Positions 6,813-12,338 of a stretch of 12,338 bases of DNA are shown here, piece by piece. The position numbers were made by a program, and so were the translations under genes. The stretch comes from Phycisphaeraceae bacterium. GTDB lineage: Bacteria; Planctomycetota; Phycisphaerae; Phycisphaerales; Phycisphaeraceae. The stretch lies in contig PUMS01000057.1 of assembly GCA_003551485.1 (NCBI GenBank), positions 1 to 12,338 of the forward strand, given 5' to 3'. Position 1 is the stretch's first letter. Every line of letters begins with the position of its first letter. A model generated the notes under the pieces. The model searched no databases and was not told the origin of the DNA. It saw nothing but the letters and a program-made list of their open reading frames with translations.

Positions 6813-7525
6813 GAGCGTTCGCCACCGCCATCGTCATCTTCCTGCTGCTACACCTGATGGCCGCCAGCGGTGTCGTCGCCTGGCTCTACGCCAGCGACCG
6901 GCTCAATCTCGAACGGATCGAGCAGGTGATCGAGCTGTTCGGGCCGACCATTGCCCAGCAGCGTGCCAAAGCGGAGGCCGAGGCCGAACGCCTCGAAGCT
7001 GAGCAGCAGGCCCAGCGTGAAGAGGCGAGGCTGGAGGCCGTCAGCGAAGGCGTGGTCAGCGCAGCGGCCCTGGTCGATCACCGCCGCGCTGCGGAGGTGC
7101 TAGCGGCCGAGCGAATGGACAGGATCGACGAAGACATCCAGCGTCTGCGCCGGCAGATGACCGCCCGGGAACGCAGTCTCGCCCAGCAGATCGAAGAGTT
7201 CGAGGCCGAAGTCGAGGCCTTCGAACAGGCCAGGGAGGCCTACCTCGACCGGCTCCAGGATGAGGACTTCAGGCGCATCATCGACCTGCTTCAGCGCCAG
7301 CCGCCGGAGCAGGTCAAGGACCTGTTCCTTCAATACATCGAGCAGGGCCGGATGCAGCAGGTGGTCGATTATCTCAAGGCGATGCGGCCCGCGGCGGCAT
7401 CGGACGTGCTCACGCGTTTCCGCCGGCCGCAGGAAATCGAGGCCGCAGCGACGTTGATCCAGGAACTCGAACGCCACGGCGCCGACTTCCTGCACACCCA
7501 CATGGACGAGGCCGTTACCCGGTGA
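6809..7525 (+). CDS. YlxF/MotE-like flagellar membrane protein (MgtE N-domain-like)
   Basis: The product is 238 aa. One N-terminal membrane helix (~7-27) is followed by a long Glu/Ala/Arg/Gln coiled coil (~47-150). A compact helical C-terminal domain (~151-224, containing PPEQVKDLFLQYIEQ and VVDYLKAMRPAAASDVL) resembles the intracellular N-domain of the MgtE magnesium transporter, as in YlxF (Bacillus) and MotE (alpha-proteobacteria). The signal-anchor topology would put the coiled coil outside the cytoplasm. MotE is reported as a periplasmic chaperone of a motor protein; YlxF has no firm role. Only weak similarity to MotE itself is claimed. The ATGA overlap with the fliJ stop (4 nt) and the position before fliK match ylxF in the Bacillus operon. 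Confidence 0.75.
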   Translation: MRAFATAIVIFLLLHLMAASGVVAWLYASDRLNLERIEQVIELFGPTIAQQRAKAEAEAERLEAEQQAQREEARLEAVSEGVVSAAALVDHRRAAEVLAAERMDRIDEDIQRLRRQMTARERSLAQQIEEFEAEVEAFEQAREAYLDRLQDEDFRRIIDLLQRQPPEQVKDLFLQYIEQGRMQQVVDYLKAMRPAAASDVLTRFRRPQEIEAAATLIQELERHGADFLHTHMDEAVTR

Positions 7526-8898
7526 TGAACCTGCAACCCGCATCCAGCGCGGCCGGTCCCCCGGCCCGTTCCCCTCGCGCTGCGGCCCCCGGTCAGGGGC
7601 CCATGCCGGTGTTCGACCTGCGATGGAACGCCGACGGTGCGGAGCCGCGATTCACGGTCAGTACCGGCCCGGCGGCACGTACCGCACAAATGGGCCAACC
7701 GGCGGCCAAGGGCGCAGATTCGGGCACCGGCCGCGCCCGCGATGGGCGTCAGGAACCGGCCAGCCGGTCGCAACGTTCGGAGGATGATCGTCGCCCGCGC
7801 GGCCGCGATGGAGAGGATGTCGGCCGGCAGCGCATCGATGACGAAACCGCAGAAGAAGGGCGCACGGATCCTGTCCGCCGAGCCACTGAAGATCGCGCTG
7901 AGTTGCAGGCTTCTTCGGGTGACGCAAAGCAGCAGTCACCGCAGTCAGAAGTGCGCAAGGACGATCAGGCTGACGATGCAGAGGGTGGCGGCGGGTCCGG
8001 TAACGCTTCGGAGGCGCAAGTCGGACACGGCGCTGCGCAACATCAGGGCGCAAATGGTGCTTCCCCAGGTGCCGGTGCGAAGATGCAGGCAGAGGGCGGC
8101 ACGATCAGCGGCTCGGGCGCGGCGAACACTTCGGGTGGCGGCGATGCGGGCAGCGGGGGCGGCGCTTCGGCACAGAATGGCGCAGGAGGCGGAAAGCTAC
8201 CTGATGATGCCCCCGGCCCGCAGGCACGGGCCATCACGGCCGCCGCAGTGAAGGGGCAGACCGCAGCGCAGGGCGCCGGCCTGGCGCAGGGCGCCACCTC
8301 AAGTGGTGCGGTGGCGACGGTGCAGGGGGCAGATGCGGCGGCTTCGATGACCGCCTCGGGCCAGGGTGGCGGCGGTGGGACAGCGACCGGTCAGTCGGCC
8401 AGTGCCGCCGGGGCCGAGCTTCGGCCGGCGATCACACTGCCGGAGACGATCAGCGAGGAGGACCGCCAGAACGTGTCGCGCGTGCTGCGCGCTGCCCAGA
8501 CGGGGCTTCGCCAGCAGGGCGGGTCGGTGACGTTGCGGCTGATGCCGCCGGAAATGGGTGTGGTGCGTGTGCATATGCAGATCAGCGACGGCATCGTGCG
8601 TGCCCAGTTCGCTACGGATACGCAGCAGGCACGCCAGTTGCTTCAGCAGCACATGGAGTCGCTGCGCCAGGGGCTGGAGCGGCAGGGCCTGACCGTCGAG
8701 CGGCTCAACGTGCAGACCATGCCGCCATCCTCGGGCTCGGCCAGTGGCGGTACCCACGAGCGCGACGGTACCGGTCAGCACGACAGCGACGGTCGCAGCC
8801 GGGGCCAGCACGGTGGCCCGCCGCAGCAGGGCCGCGACCGCCAGGGAAGCCGCCAGATGCCGCAGCGATTCAACGAACTGCTGACCGACATGGAATGA
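7525..8898 (+). CDS. fliK: Flagellar hook-length control protein FliK
   Basis: The product is 457 aa from the ATG at 7525, which overlaps the previous stop by one base (TGATG); a GTG at 7522 is the alternative. Residues ~60-300 are disordered and very low in complexity (Gly, Ala, Gln, Ser, charged), the expected extended 'ruler'. The C-terminal domain (~314-399) is the conserved FliK/Flg_hook domain, centred on TLRLMPPEMGVVRVHMQISD (336-355), matching the family's LRLxPPELGxVxVxL. The region QARQLLQQHMESLRQGLERQ follows. Residues 400-457 are a polar tail. FliK is secreted during hook assembly, measures hook length and switches export specificity from hook to filament. It is followed by flgD, as in other operons of this type. 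Confidence 0.9.
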   Translation: MNLQPASSAAGPPARSPRAAAPGQGPMPVFDLRWNADGAEPRFTVSTGPAARTAQMGQPAAKGADSGTGRARDGRQEPASRSQRSEDDRRPRGRDGEDVGRQRIDDETAEEGRTDPVRRATEDRAELQASSGDAKQQSPQSEVRKDDQADDAEGGGGSGNASEAQVGHGAAQHQGANGASPGAGAKMQAEGGTISGSGAANTSGGGDAGSGGGASAQNGAGGGKLPDDAPGPQARAITAAAVKGQTAAQGAGLAQGATSSGAVATVQGADAAASMTASGQGGGGGTATGQSASAAGAELRPAITLPETISEEDRQNVSRVLRAAQTGLRQQGGSVTLRLMPPEMGVVRVHMQISDGIVRAQFATDTQQARQLLQQHMESLRQGLERQGLTVERLNVQTMPPSSGSASGGTHERDGTGQHDSDGRSRGQHGGPPQQGRDRQGSRQMPQRFNELLTDME

Positions 8899-8937
8899 CC
8901 GCCCGGATCACGGGGCCAAGACCCAGGAGGCTCGCCG

Positions 8938-9519
8938 ATGACCACCGCCGCCATTGCCGCCCCCGCGGCCGCCCACAACGCCCCGCGCACCAGCGCGTTC
9001 GGCCAGATGTCGACCGAGAAATTCGTCGGCGTGCTGATCGAGGAACTGCGGCAGCAGGACCCGTTCAACCCGCAGGACTCAACCGCCCTGCTCGAGCAGC
9101 TTTCCAGCCTGCGCAACATCGAGAGCCAGATGGACCTTCAGAACCAGCTCCGCACGCTGGTGTTGCAGAACCAGGTCAGCGCGGCGGGCGGCATGATCGG
9201 CAAGGTCATTCAGGGTCGGGACACGAACAACGATCCGGTTACCGGCCGCGTCAGTGCGGTGCGCGTGGCCGAAGGCAAAGCGATACTCGAGCTGGACACC
9301 GGCCGCACCGTCCCGATGGACAACGTCATGAAGGTTTCGGACATGGAGCAGGACCTCGTCGGCATGGCCGTCGAGGCCCAGCGCGGCGAGCAGACGGTGA
9401 CCGGCATCGTCCGCAACGTGCACAGCGCTGGCGGCCAGGCAATGCTCGAACTCGACAGCGGCGCGACGGTCACCATCGAGCAGGTCAAGCGCATCTTCGA
9501 TGCCGCGGGCCTGAACTGA
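8938..9519 (+). CDS. flgD: Flagellar hook-capping protein FlgD with duplicated C-terminal module
   Basis: The product is 193 aa. The N-terminal domain has the FlgD signature (residues ~26-66): FVGVLIEELRQQDPFNPQDS then a LLEQLSSLRNIES stretch, matching FLxLLVxQLxxQDPLxPxDxxxFxxQLxxxxxxEQ. The C-terminal part holds two similar ~50-residue segments (86-135 and 140-188), each with a VTG...V...GxAxLELDxGxTV core; a typical Firmicutes-type FlgD has one such beta-rich module. FlgD caps the growing hook and guides FlgE polymerisation outside the cell. The ATG at 8938 has a strong AGGAGG (8925-8930) 7 nt upstream, the best ribosome-binding site in the window. Confidence 0.93.
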   Translation: MTTAAIAAPAAAHNAPRTSAFGQMSTEKFVGVLIEELRQQDPFNPQDSTALLEQLSSLRNIESQMDLQNQLRTLVLQNQVSAAGGMIGKVIQGRDTNNDPVTGRVSAVRVAEGKAILELDTGRTVPMDNVMKVSDMEQDLVGMAVEAQRGEQTVTGIVRNVHSAGGQAMLELDSGATVTIEQVKRIFDAAGLN

Positions 9520-9582
9520 GCCGGCCCCGCATTCCGCCCGTTGCCCGCGATGCCGTGGCAGGCAAGCCGGTGCAACGGGATT

Positions 9583-9586
9583 GGAG
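9583..9586 (+). promoter_or_regulatory. Shine-Dalgarno supporting the TTG start of the flgD-flgE ORF
   Basis: GGAG lies 8 nt before TTG 9595. The only nearby ATG (9590) is in another frame and meets TGA after two codons, so TTG is the best supported start. Confidence 0.55.
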
Positions 9587-9594
9587 CCGATGCC

Positions 9595-9942
9595 TTGAGT
9601 GAACGCCTCGACATGCTGCGACTGCTCGAGCCGCTGGTGCGGCCCGATCGCCGCGACGGCGGTACCGGTGCCCCTGCCGTGCCCCTGGAACACGGCAGCT
9701 TCGAGCAGTTGCTCGAGCAGGCCCGCGCCGGCCCGGAAGCAAACCCGGCGTTGGACGCCTCGGCCGAGATGAGCGCCGCGGCACCGCACGGCGCAGCAGA
9801 TGATGCCGTCGATGCGGCGCCGCAGGACGATCCACAAGGGACAAGGACGCCGGCGCCGCTTGCCGAACTGGCACGGTTTGAACGAATCGAGAATCCGACG
9901 TTGCGGATGATGCTTCAGCGCGGTGATGCCTCCGCAGACTGA
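9595..9942 (+). CDS. Small unrecognised protein between flgD and flgE
   Basis: A 115-aa protein is read from TTG at 9595, chosen because GGAG (9583-9586) lies 8 nt upstream. In-frame ATG 9550 and TTG 9541 are open but lack a good Shine-Dalgarno and would add unremarkable residues. The sequence begins with a short helix (SERLDMLRLLEPLV). FEQLLEQARA (~35-44) comes next, then a low-complexity Ala/Asp/Pro linker (~45-92), and it ends in a helical segment (LAELARFERIENPTLRMMLQ, ~91-110). No membrane segment or cysteine is seen. Many non-enteric operons have a small protein here (the TIGR02530 'flagellar operon protein'), but I cannot see that family's motif clearly. By position it is likely a flagellar accessory protein; function is not assigned. 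Confidence 0.65.
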   Translation: MSERLDMLRLLEPLVRPDRRDGGTGAPAVPLEHGSFEQLLEQARAGPEANPALDASAEMSAAAPHGAADDAVDAAPQDDPQGTRTPAPLAELARFERIENPTLRMMLQRGDASAD

Positions 9943-10059
9943 GGCGATGCAGGCAAACCCCCGCGGCCGACATGGCCGCCATGAATCACACGGACGGCTG
10001 GTGCCCCCGACGGTCCTGCCGCCCCGGCGAAACCCGCCGGATGCTTACGGAGTGCGAAC
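9943..10059 (+). other. Spacer before flgE with two small hairpins
   Basis: This 117-nt gap holds GCGGCC (9963-9968) with GGCCGC (9974-9979), loop GACAT, and CCGGCG (10024-10029) with CGCCGG (10035-10040), loop AAACC. Neither is followed by a T-run. I looked for a sigma-54 (-24/-12) or sigma-28 motif ahead of flgE and found none convincing. Confidence 0.4.
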
Positions 10060-11772
10060 ATGGGTCTGAATACCGCTTTGTTTACAAGCCTCTCGGGCAT
10101 GACCAACCACTCGACGGCGATCAGCGTCACCGGCAACAACATCGCCAATGTCAGCACCAACGGCTACAAGGCCAGCCGCACGTTCTTTGAGTCGCAGGTC
10201 AGCTTCACACTCAACGGCGCCACCGCCCCGACCGACACCCTCGGTGGCAGCAACCCGTCGCAGGTGGGCATGGGCACGCGCATCGGCGCCATCGACCGTA
10301 ACTTCACGGGCGGCACGCTCCAGACCACCGGGGTCAACACCGATGTGGCCGTCGATGGTGACGGCTTCTTCATTCTCGGCAAGGACGGCCGCCAGCTCTA
10401 TACCCGGGAAGGCAACTTCAACGTCGATCGCGACTTCAACCTCGTGCTGCCGTCCCACGGCGGACTGGTGCAGGGTTACGGCGTCGATGACGATTTCAAC
10501 GTGACCGACGTGTTGGGCAACATCCAGATTCCGCTGGGCAACCTCACGCTCGCCGAGCAGACCACGACGGTGCGGCTCGGGGGCAACCTCAACGCCGGTG
10601 GCGAGTTGGGCACGCGGGGAGCCCTGCTGGAATCCGAGCCACTGCTGACCGGCGGCGGCGCGATCGCCGATGCCGACACGCTGCTGACCGACTTGGAGGA
10701 TTCCGGGGGAACATCGCTTTTCAGCGGCGGTGACATCCTGACCGTCTCGGATGTCAAGAAGGGCCAATCCACGCTGCCGCCAAAGACCTTCCAGGTCGGG
10801 CCGGACAACACCACGGCCAGCGATGGACACGGTCAGACGCTCGATGAGCTGATGGGTTTTCTGCGCGAGATATTCGGCATTCACGAGGACCTTGACCCGC
10901 CCGCGGGCGTGGGCATCGACGGCGACGGCCGGCTTCGAATCGAGGGCAATCCCGGCACGGCCAACGACCTGACCATCACCAGCGCCTCGATGGTCGTCAA
11001 CAAGGGCGGTGCCGACCCGTCGATTCCCCTGAGCTTCAGCAAGCAACAGGCGGCCGATGGCGAATCGGTGCGCACCACCTACGTGGCCTACGACAGCCTC
11101 GGAAACGAGCTGACCATCGACCTGACCATGGTGCTCGAGGGCAGGGACAACAGCGGCACGCAGTGGCGCTACTACGCCGAGAGCGAGGATGACACCGACC
11201 TCGACCGCGTCGTGGGCAATGGTACGCTGCGGTTCGACAACAAGGGGGCGCTGGTCAGCGATGACGTGCAGAGCATCGTGATCCACCGCAACGACACCGG
11301 CGCATTCTTCGAGCAGCAGATCGACCTCGAGTTCACCAGCCCCGATGGCATGGTCTCGGCGTTGACCAACACCACCAGCCAGCTCAAGGCGATCTGGCAG
11401 GACGGCTCGCCCATGGGCACGCTCGAGACCTTCGACGTCGGGCAGGACGGCATCATCTGGGGCCAGTTCTCCAACAGCCTCAAGCGGCCGCTGGGGCAAT
11501 TGGCCCTGGCCACGTTCGCCAACAACCGGGGTCTGACCGATGTGGCCCAGGGGCTCTATGACGTGTCGGCCAACAGCGGCCTGGCCATGGTCGGCCGGCC
11601 CGGCACCGGCGGCGCCGGGCGGGTGCTCGGGGGCACGCTCGAGCTGAGCAACGTCGAGCTGTCGCAGGAGTTCATCGACCTGATCACCGCCAGCACCGGC
11701 TACTCGGCCAACAGCCGCGTGCTCTCGACCAGCGACCGGCTGATCCAGGAACTTCTCTCGATCGTTCGCTGA
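10060..11772 (+). CDS. flgE: Flagellar hook protein FlgE, large form
   Basis: The product is 570 aa, against about 400 aa in E. coli. The N-terminus has the axial-protein signature (LFTSLSGM, GNNIANVSTNGYKAS, residues 24-39). VDGDGFFIL (98-106) and LYTREGNFNVDRDF (113-126) follow. The C-terminus has the hook-specific ELSNVELSQEFIDLITASTG (528-547) ending in SDRLIQELLSIVR. An insertion at ~204-307 accounts for most of the extra length. Extracellular hook subunits are exported by the flagellar type III system. No cysteine is present, so the lysinoalanine cross-link of spirochete FlgE could not form. The ATG at 10060 has GGAG (10049-10052) 7 nt upstream. Position between flgD and flbD distinguishes it from FlgF/FlgG. 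Confidence 0.94.
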   Translation: MGLNTALFTSLSGMTNHSTAISVTGNNIANVSTNGYKASRTFFESQVSFTLNGATAPTDTLGGSNPSQVGMGTRIGAIDRNFTGGTLQTTGVNTDVAVDGDGFFILGKDGRQLYTREGNFNVDRDFNLVLPSHGGLVQGYGVDDDFNVTDVLGNIQIPLGNLTLAEQTTTVRLGGNLNAGGELGTRGALLESEPLLTGGGAIADADTLLTDLEDSGGTSLFSGGDILTVSDVKKGQSTLPPKTFQVGPDNTTASDGHGQTLDELMGFLREIFGIHEDLDPPAGVGIDGDGRLRIEGNPGTANDLTITSASMVVNKGGADPSIPLSFSKQQAADGESVRTTYVAYDSLGNELTIDLTMVLEGRDNSGTQWRYYAESEDDTDLDRVVGNGTLRFDNKGALVSDDVQSIVIHRNDTGAFFEQQIDLEFTSPDGMVSALTNTTSQLKAIWQDGSPMGTLETFDVGQDGIIWGQFSNSLKRPLGQLALATFANNRGLTDVAQGLYDVSANSGLAMVGRPGTGGAGRVLGGTLELSNVELSQEFIDLITASTGYSANSRVLSTSDRLIQELLSIVR

Positions 11773-11786
11773 TGTGCCCAGTCGTC

Positions 11787-11790
11787 GGAG
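11787..11790 (+). promoter_or_regulatory. Shine-Dalgarno that sets the flbD start
   Basis: GGAG lies 7 nt before ATG 11798. This fits the family's usual MIxLTRLNG N-terminus better than the upstream GTG or ATG codons. Confidence 0.6.
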
Positions 11791-11797
11791 CGTGATG

Positions 11798-11995
11798 ATG
11801 ATCAGCCTCACCCGTCTTAACGGCAGCCGGTTCGTGCTCAACGCCGAGCTGATCCGCACCGTCGAGGCCAGCCCCGACTCGGTGGTCACGCTGGTCAACG
11901 GCGACCGGTTCATCGTGGCCGAGACGCCCGAGGAGATCGTCCGCCGCGCCATCGAATACGGCCGCGCCCTGCGGTCGATGCTGCCGCCAGACTGA
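11798..11995 (+). CDS. flbD: FlbD/SwrD-family small flagellar protein
   Basis: The product is 65 aa. The start at ATG 11798 is chosen because GGAG (11787-11790) lies 7 nt upstream and homologues begin MIxLTRLNG; ATG 11795 and GTGs at 11792 and 11774 are in frame upstream. The sequence is nearly a family consensus: MISLTRLNGSRFVLNAELIR, then EASPDSVVTLVNGDRFIVAE. This is the small FlbD family (PF06289), not the Caulobacter response regulator of the same name. In Bacillus the homologue SwrD (YlzI) follows flgE and raises motor power for swarming. A molecular mechanism is not established. It is the last gene of the operon in this window, 25 nt after flgE. Confidence 0.92.
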   Translation: MISLTRLNGSRFVLNAELIRTVEASPDSVVTLVNGDRFIVAETPEEIVRRAIEYGRALRSMLPPD

Positions 11996-12078
11996 CGGCG
12001 GCGCGGCCCTGATGACATGACGTTGGGCAGATGACACGTCTGGCGGGGCGCCTTCACTGCTTCTCGCATTGCGGGGGC

Positions 12079-12161
12079 GGGAGAGGGGCTGGGCGGGGAA
12101 AGATGGCTTGCACGCGGCAAGCGTGCCTGCCCTCACCCCGCCCTCTCCCGGAGGGAGAGGG
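12079..12161. repeat. GC-rich inverted-repeat element between convergent flbD and gcvP
   Basis: CCCTCTCCC (12141-12149) pairs perfectly with GGGAGAGGG at 12153-12161 (loop GGA) and equally with GGGAGAGGG at 12079-12087. The 20-nt arms 12079-12098 and 12130-12149 are imperfect inverted copies. Between them, GCTTGC/GCAAGC (12106-12111, 12117-12122) and GCACGC/GCGTGC (12110-12115, 12121-12126) are overlapping alternative hairpins. The CCCTCACCCC...CCCTCTCCC...GGGAGAGGG core looks like a dispersed intergenic repeat seen in many GC-rich genomes. No T-run follows on either strand, so a terminator role for the two convergent genes is possible but unproven. The rest of the 11,996-12,212 spacer shows nothing recognisable. 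Confidence 0.65.
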
Positions 12162-12212
12162 AGTTGCATTCAGACCAGGTCCATCCAGAGCACGAGAATG
12201 GCTGCCAGCCGC

Positions 12213-12338
12213 TCAGTCGGCGCCGGCCATTTCCTCGACGCTGGGGCAGGTGCAGACCAGGTGGCGGTCGCCGTAGGGGTTGTCCACGCGGCCGACGGGT
12301 GGCCAGAACTTGAACTGGCGCAGGCGCGGCAGGGGGTA
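12213..12338 (-). CDS. gcvP: Glycine dehydrogenase (decarboxylating) P-protein, C-terminal end
   Basis: The - strand frame is open from the window edge to a TGA at 12213-12215, giving the last 41 residues. It contains [20 protein letters not shown] followed by CPSVEEM, the well-conserved C-terminus of GcvP (family pattern FWPxVxRxDxxYGDxxLxCxCP). GcvP is the PLP-dependent P-protein of the glycine cleavage system, decarboxylating glycine and passing the aminomethyl group to GcvH in the cytoplasm. Full-length proteins are about 950 aa, so only about 4% is visible and nothing can be said about whether the rest is intact. It converges on the flagellar operon and has no functional link to it. Confidence 0.93.
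   Translation of the reverse strand, partial: YPLPRLRQFKFWPPVGRVDNPYGDRHLVCTCPSVEEMAGAD

Noticed and set aside
7637..8251. A 204-aa + strand frame inside fliK
   Set aside because: It is Arg/Ala-rich and out of frame in the low-complexity FliK linker, where few stops occur; no motif or ribosome-binding site supports it.
9943..10059. Possible sigma-54 promoter (TGGTGC near 9999) before flgE
   Set aside because: There is no TTGC-type -12 element at the right spacing, so a match to the -24/-12 consensus is not supported.
10045..12120. A 691-aa open frame on the - strand opposite flgE and flbD
   Set aside because: This is the same effect of GC-rich codon use. The sense strand encodes clear FlgE and FlbD, and the antisense sequence has no family motif.
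12031..12276. An 81-aa + strand frame in the terminal spacer and over gcvP
   Set aside because: Its PSPRPLPEGEG segment is the translation of the intergenic inverted repeat, a common source of spurious ORFs, and it overlaps gcvP on the other strand.

Overview
This 12.3-kb window is almost entirely one flagellar operon on the + strand. It encodes the rod, MS-ring, switch, export-ATPase and hook proteins. The order is flgB (5' end cut off by the window) - flgC - fliE - fliF - fliG - fliH - fliI - fliJ - a YlxF/MotE-like membrane protein - fliK - flgD - a small unrecognised ORF - flgE - flbD (swrD). This is the order of the first part of the Bacillus subtilis fla/che operon, with one extra ORF between flgD and flgE. 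The last bases hold the 3' end of gcvP (glycine decarboxylase P-protein) on the - strand, converging on the operon.

Organism: the DNA is very GC-rich, with GC-ending codons in all genes. The FlbD/SwrD gene and the Bacillus-like gene order argue against an enterobacterial-type flagellar system. The mix of high GC, a large hook protein (570 aa) and this gene order would fit a Planctomycetota/Phycisphaerae-like bacterium. Other GC-rich deeply branching flagellates, such as Acidobacteriota or delta-proteobacterial lineages, are not excluded. This placement is inference; the window has no rRNA or other decisive marker.

Layout: 1-1090 holds the rod and junction proteins (FlgB, FlgC, FliE). 1212-3926 holds the MS ring and rotor switch (FliF, FliG). 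4 kb-6.8 kb holds the export ATPase complex (FliH, FliI, FliJ). 6.8-8.9 kb holds the MotE/YlxF-like membrane protein and the hook-length control protein FliK. 8.9-11.8 kb holds the hook cap (FlgD), a small ORF and the hook (FlgE). 11.8-12.0 kb holds FlbD/SwrD. 11,996-12,212 is an intergenic spacer with a GC-rich inverted-repeat element, followed by gcvP. Gaps are short, or the genes overlap (fliH/fliI 14 nt, fliJ/motE-like 4 nt, motE-like/fliK 1 nt), as expected for one transcript. No convincing promoter lies inside the window; the operon promoter is presumably upstream of flgB.

No wholly new system is evident. The points worth attention are: FlgD carries two tandem copies of its C-terminal ~50-residue module; FliH has an ~87-residue low-complexity tail built partly from a 12-bp tandem repeat; FlgE has a middle insertion resembling a flagellin IN motif; an unrecognised small ORF sits between flgD and flgE, probably with a TTG start; a hairpin links the fliI stop to the fliJ ribosome-binding site; and the spacer at the convergent end of the operon can form alternative stems.
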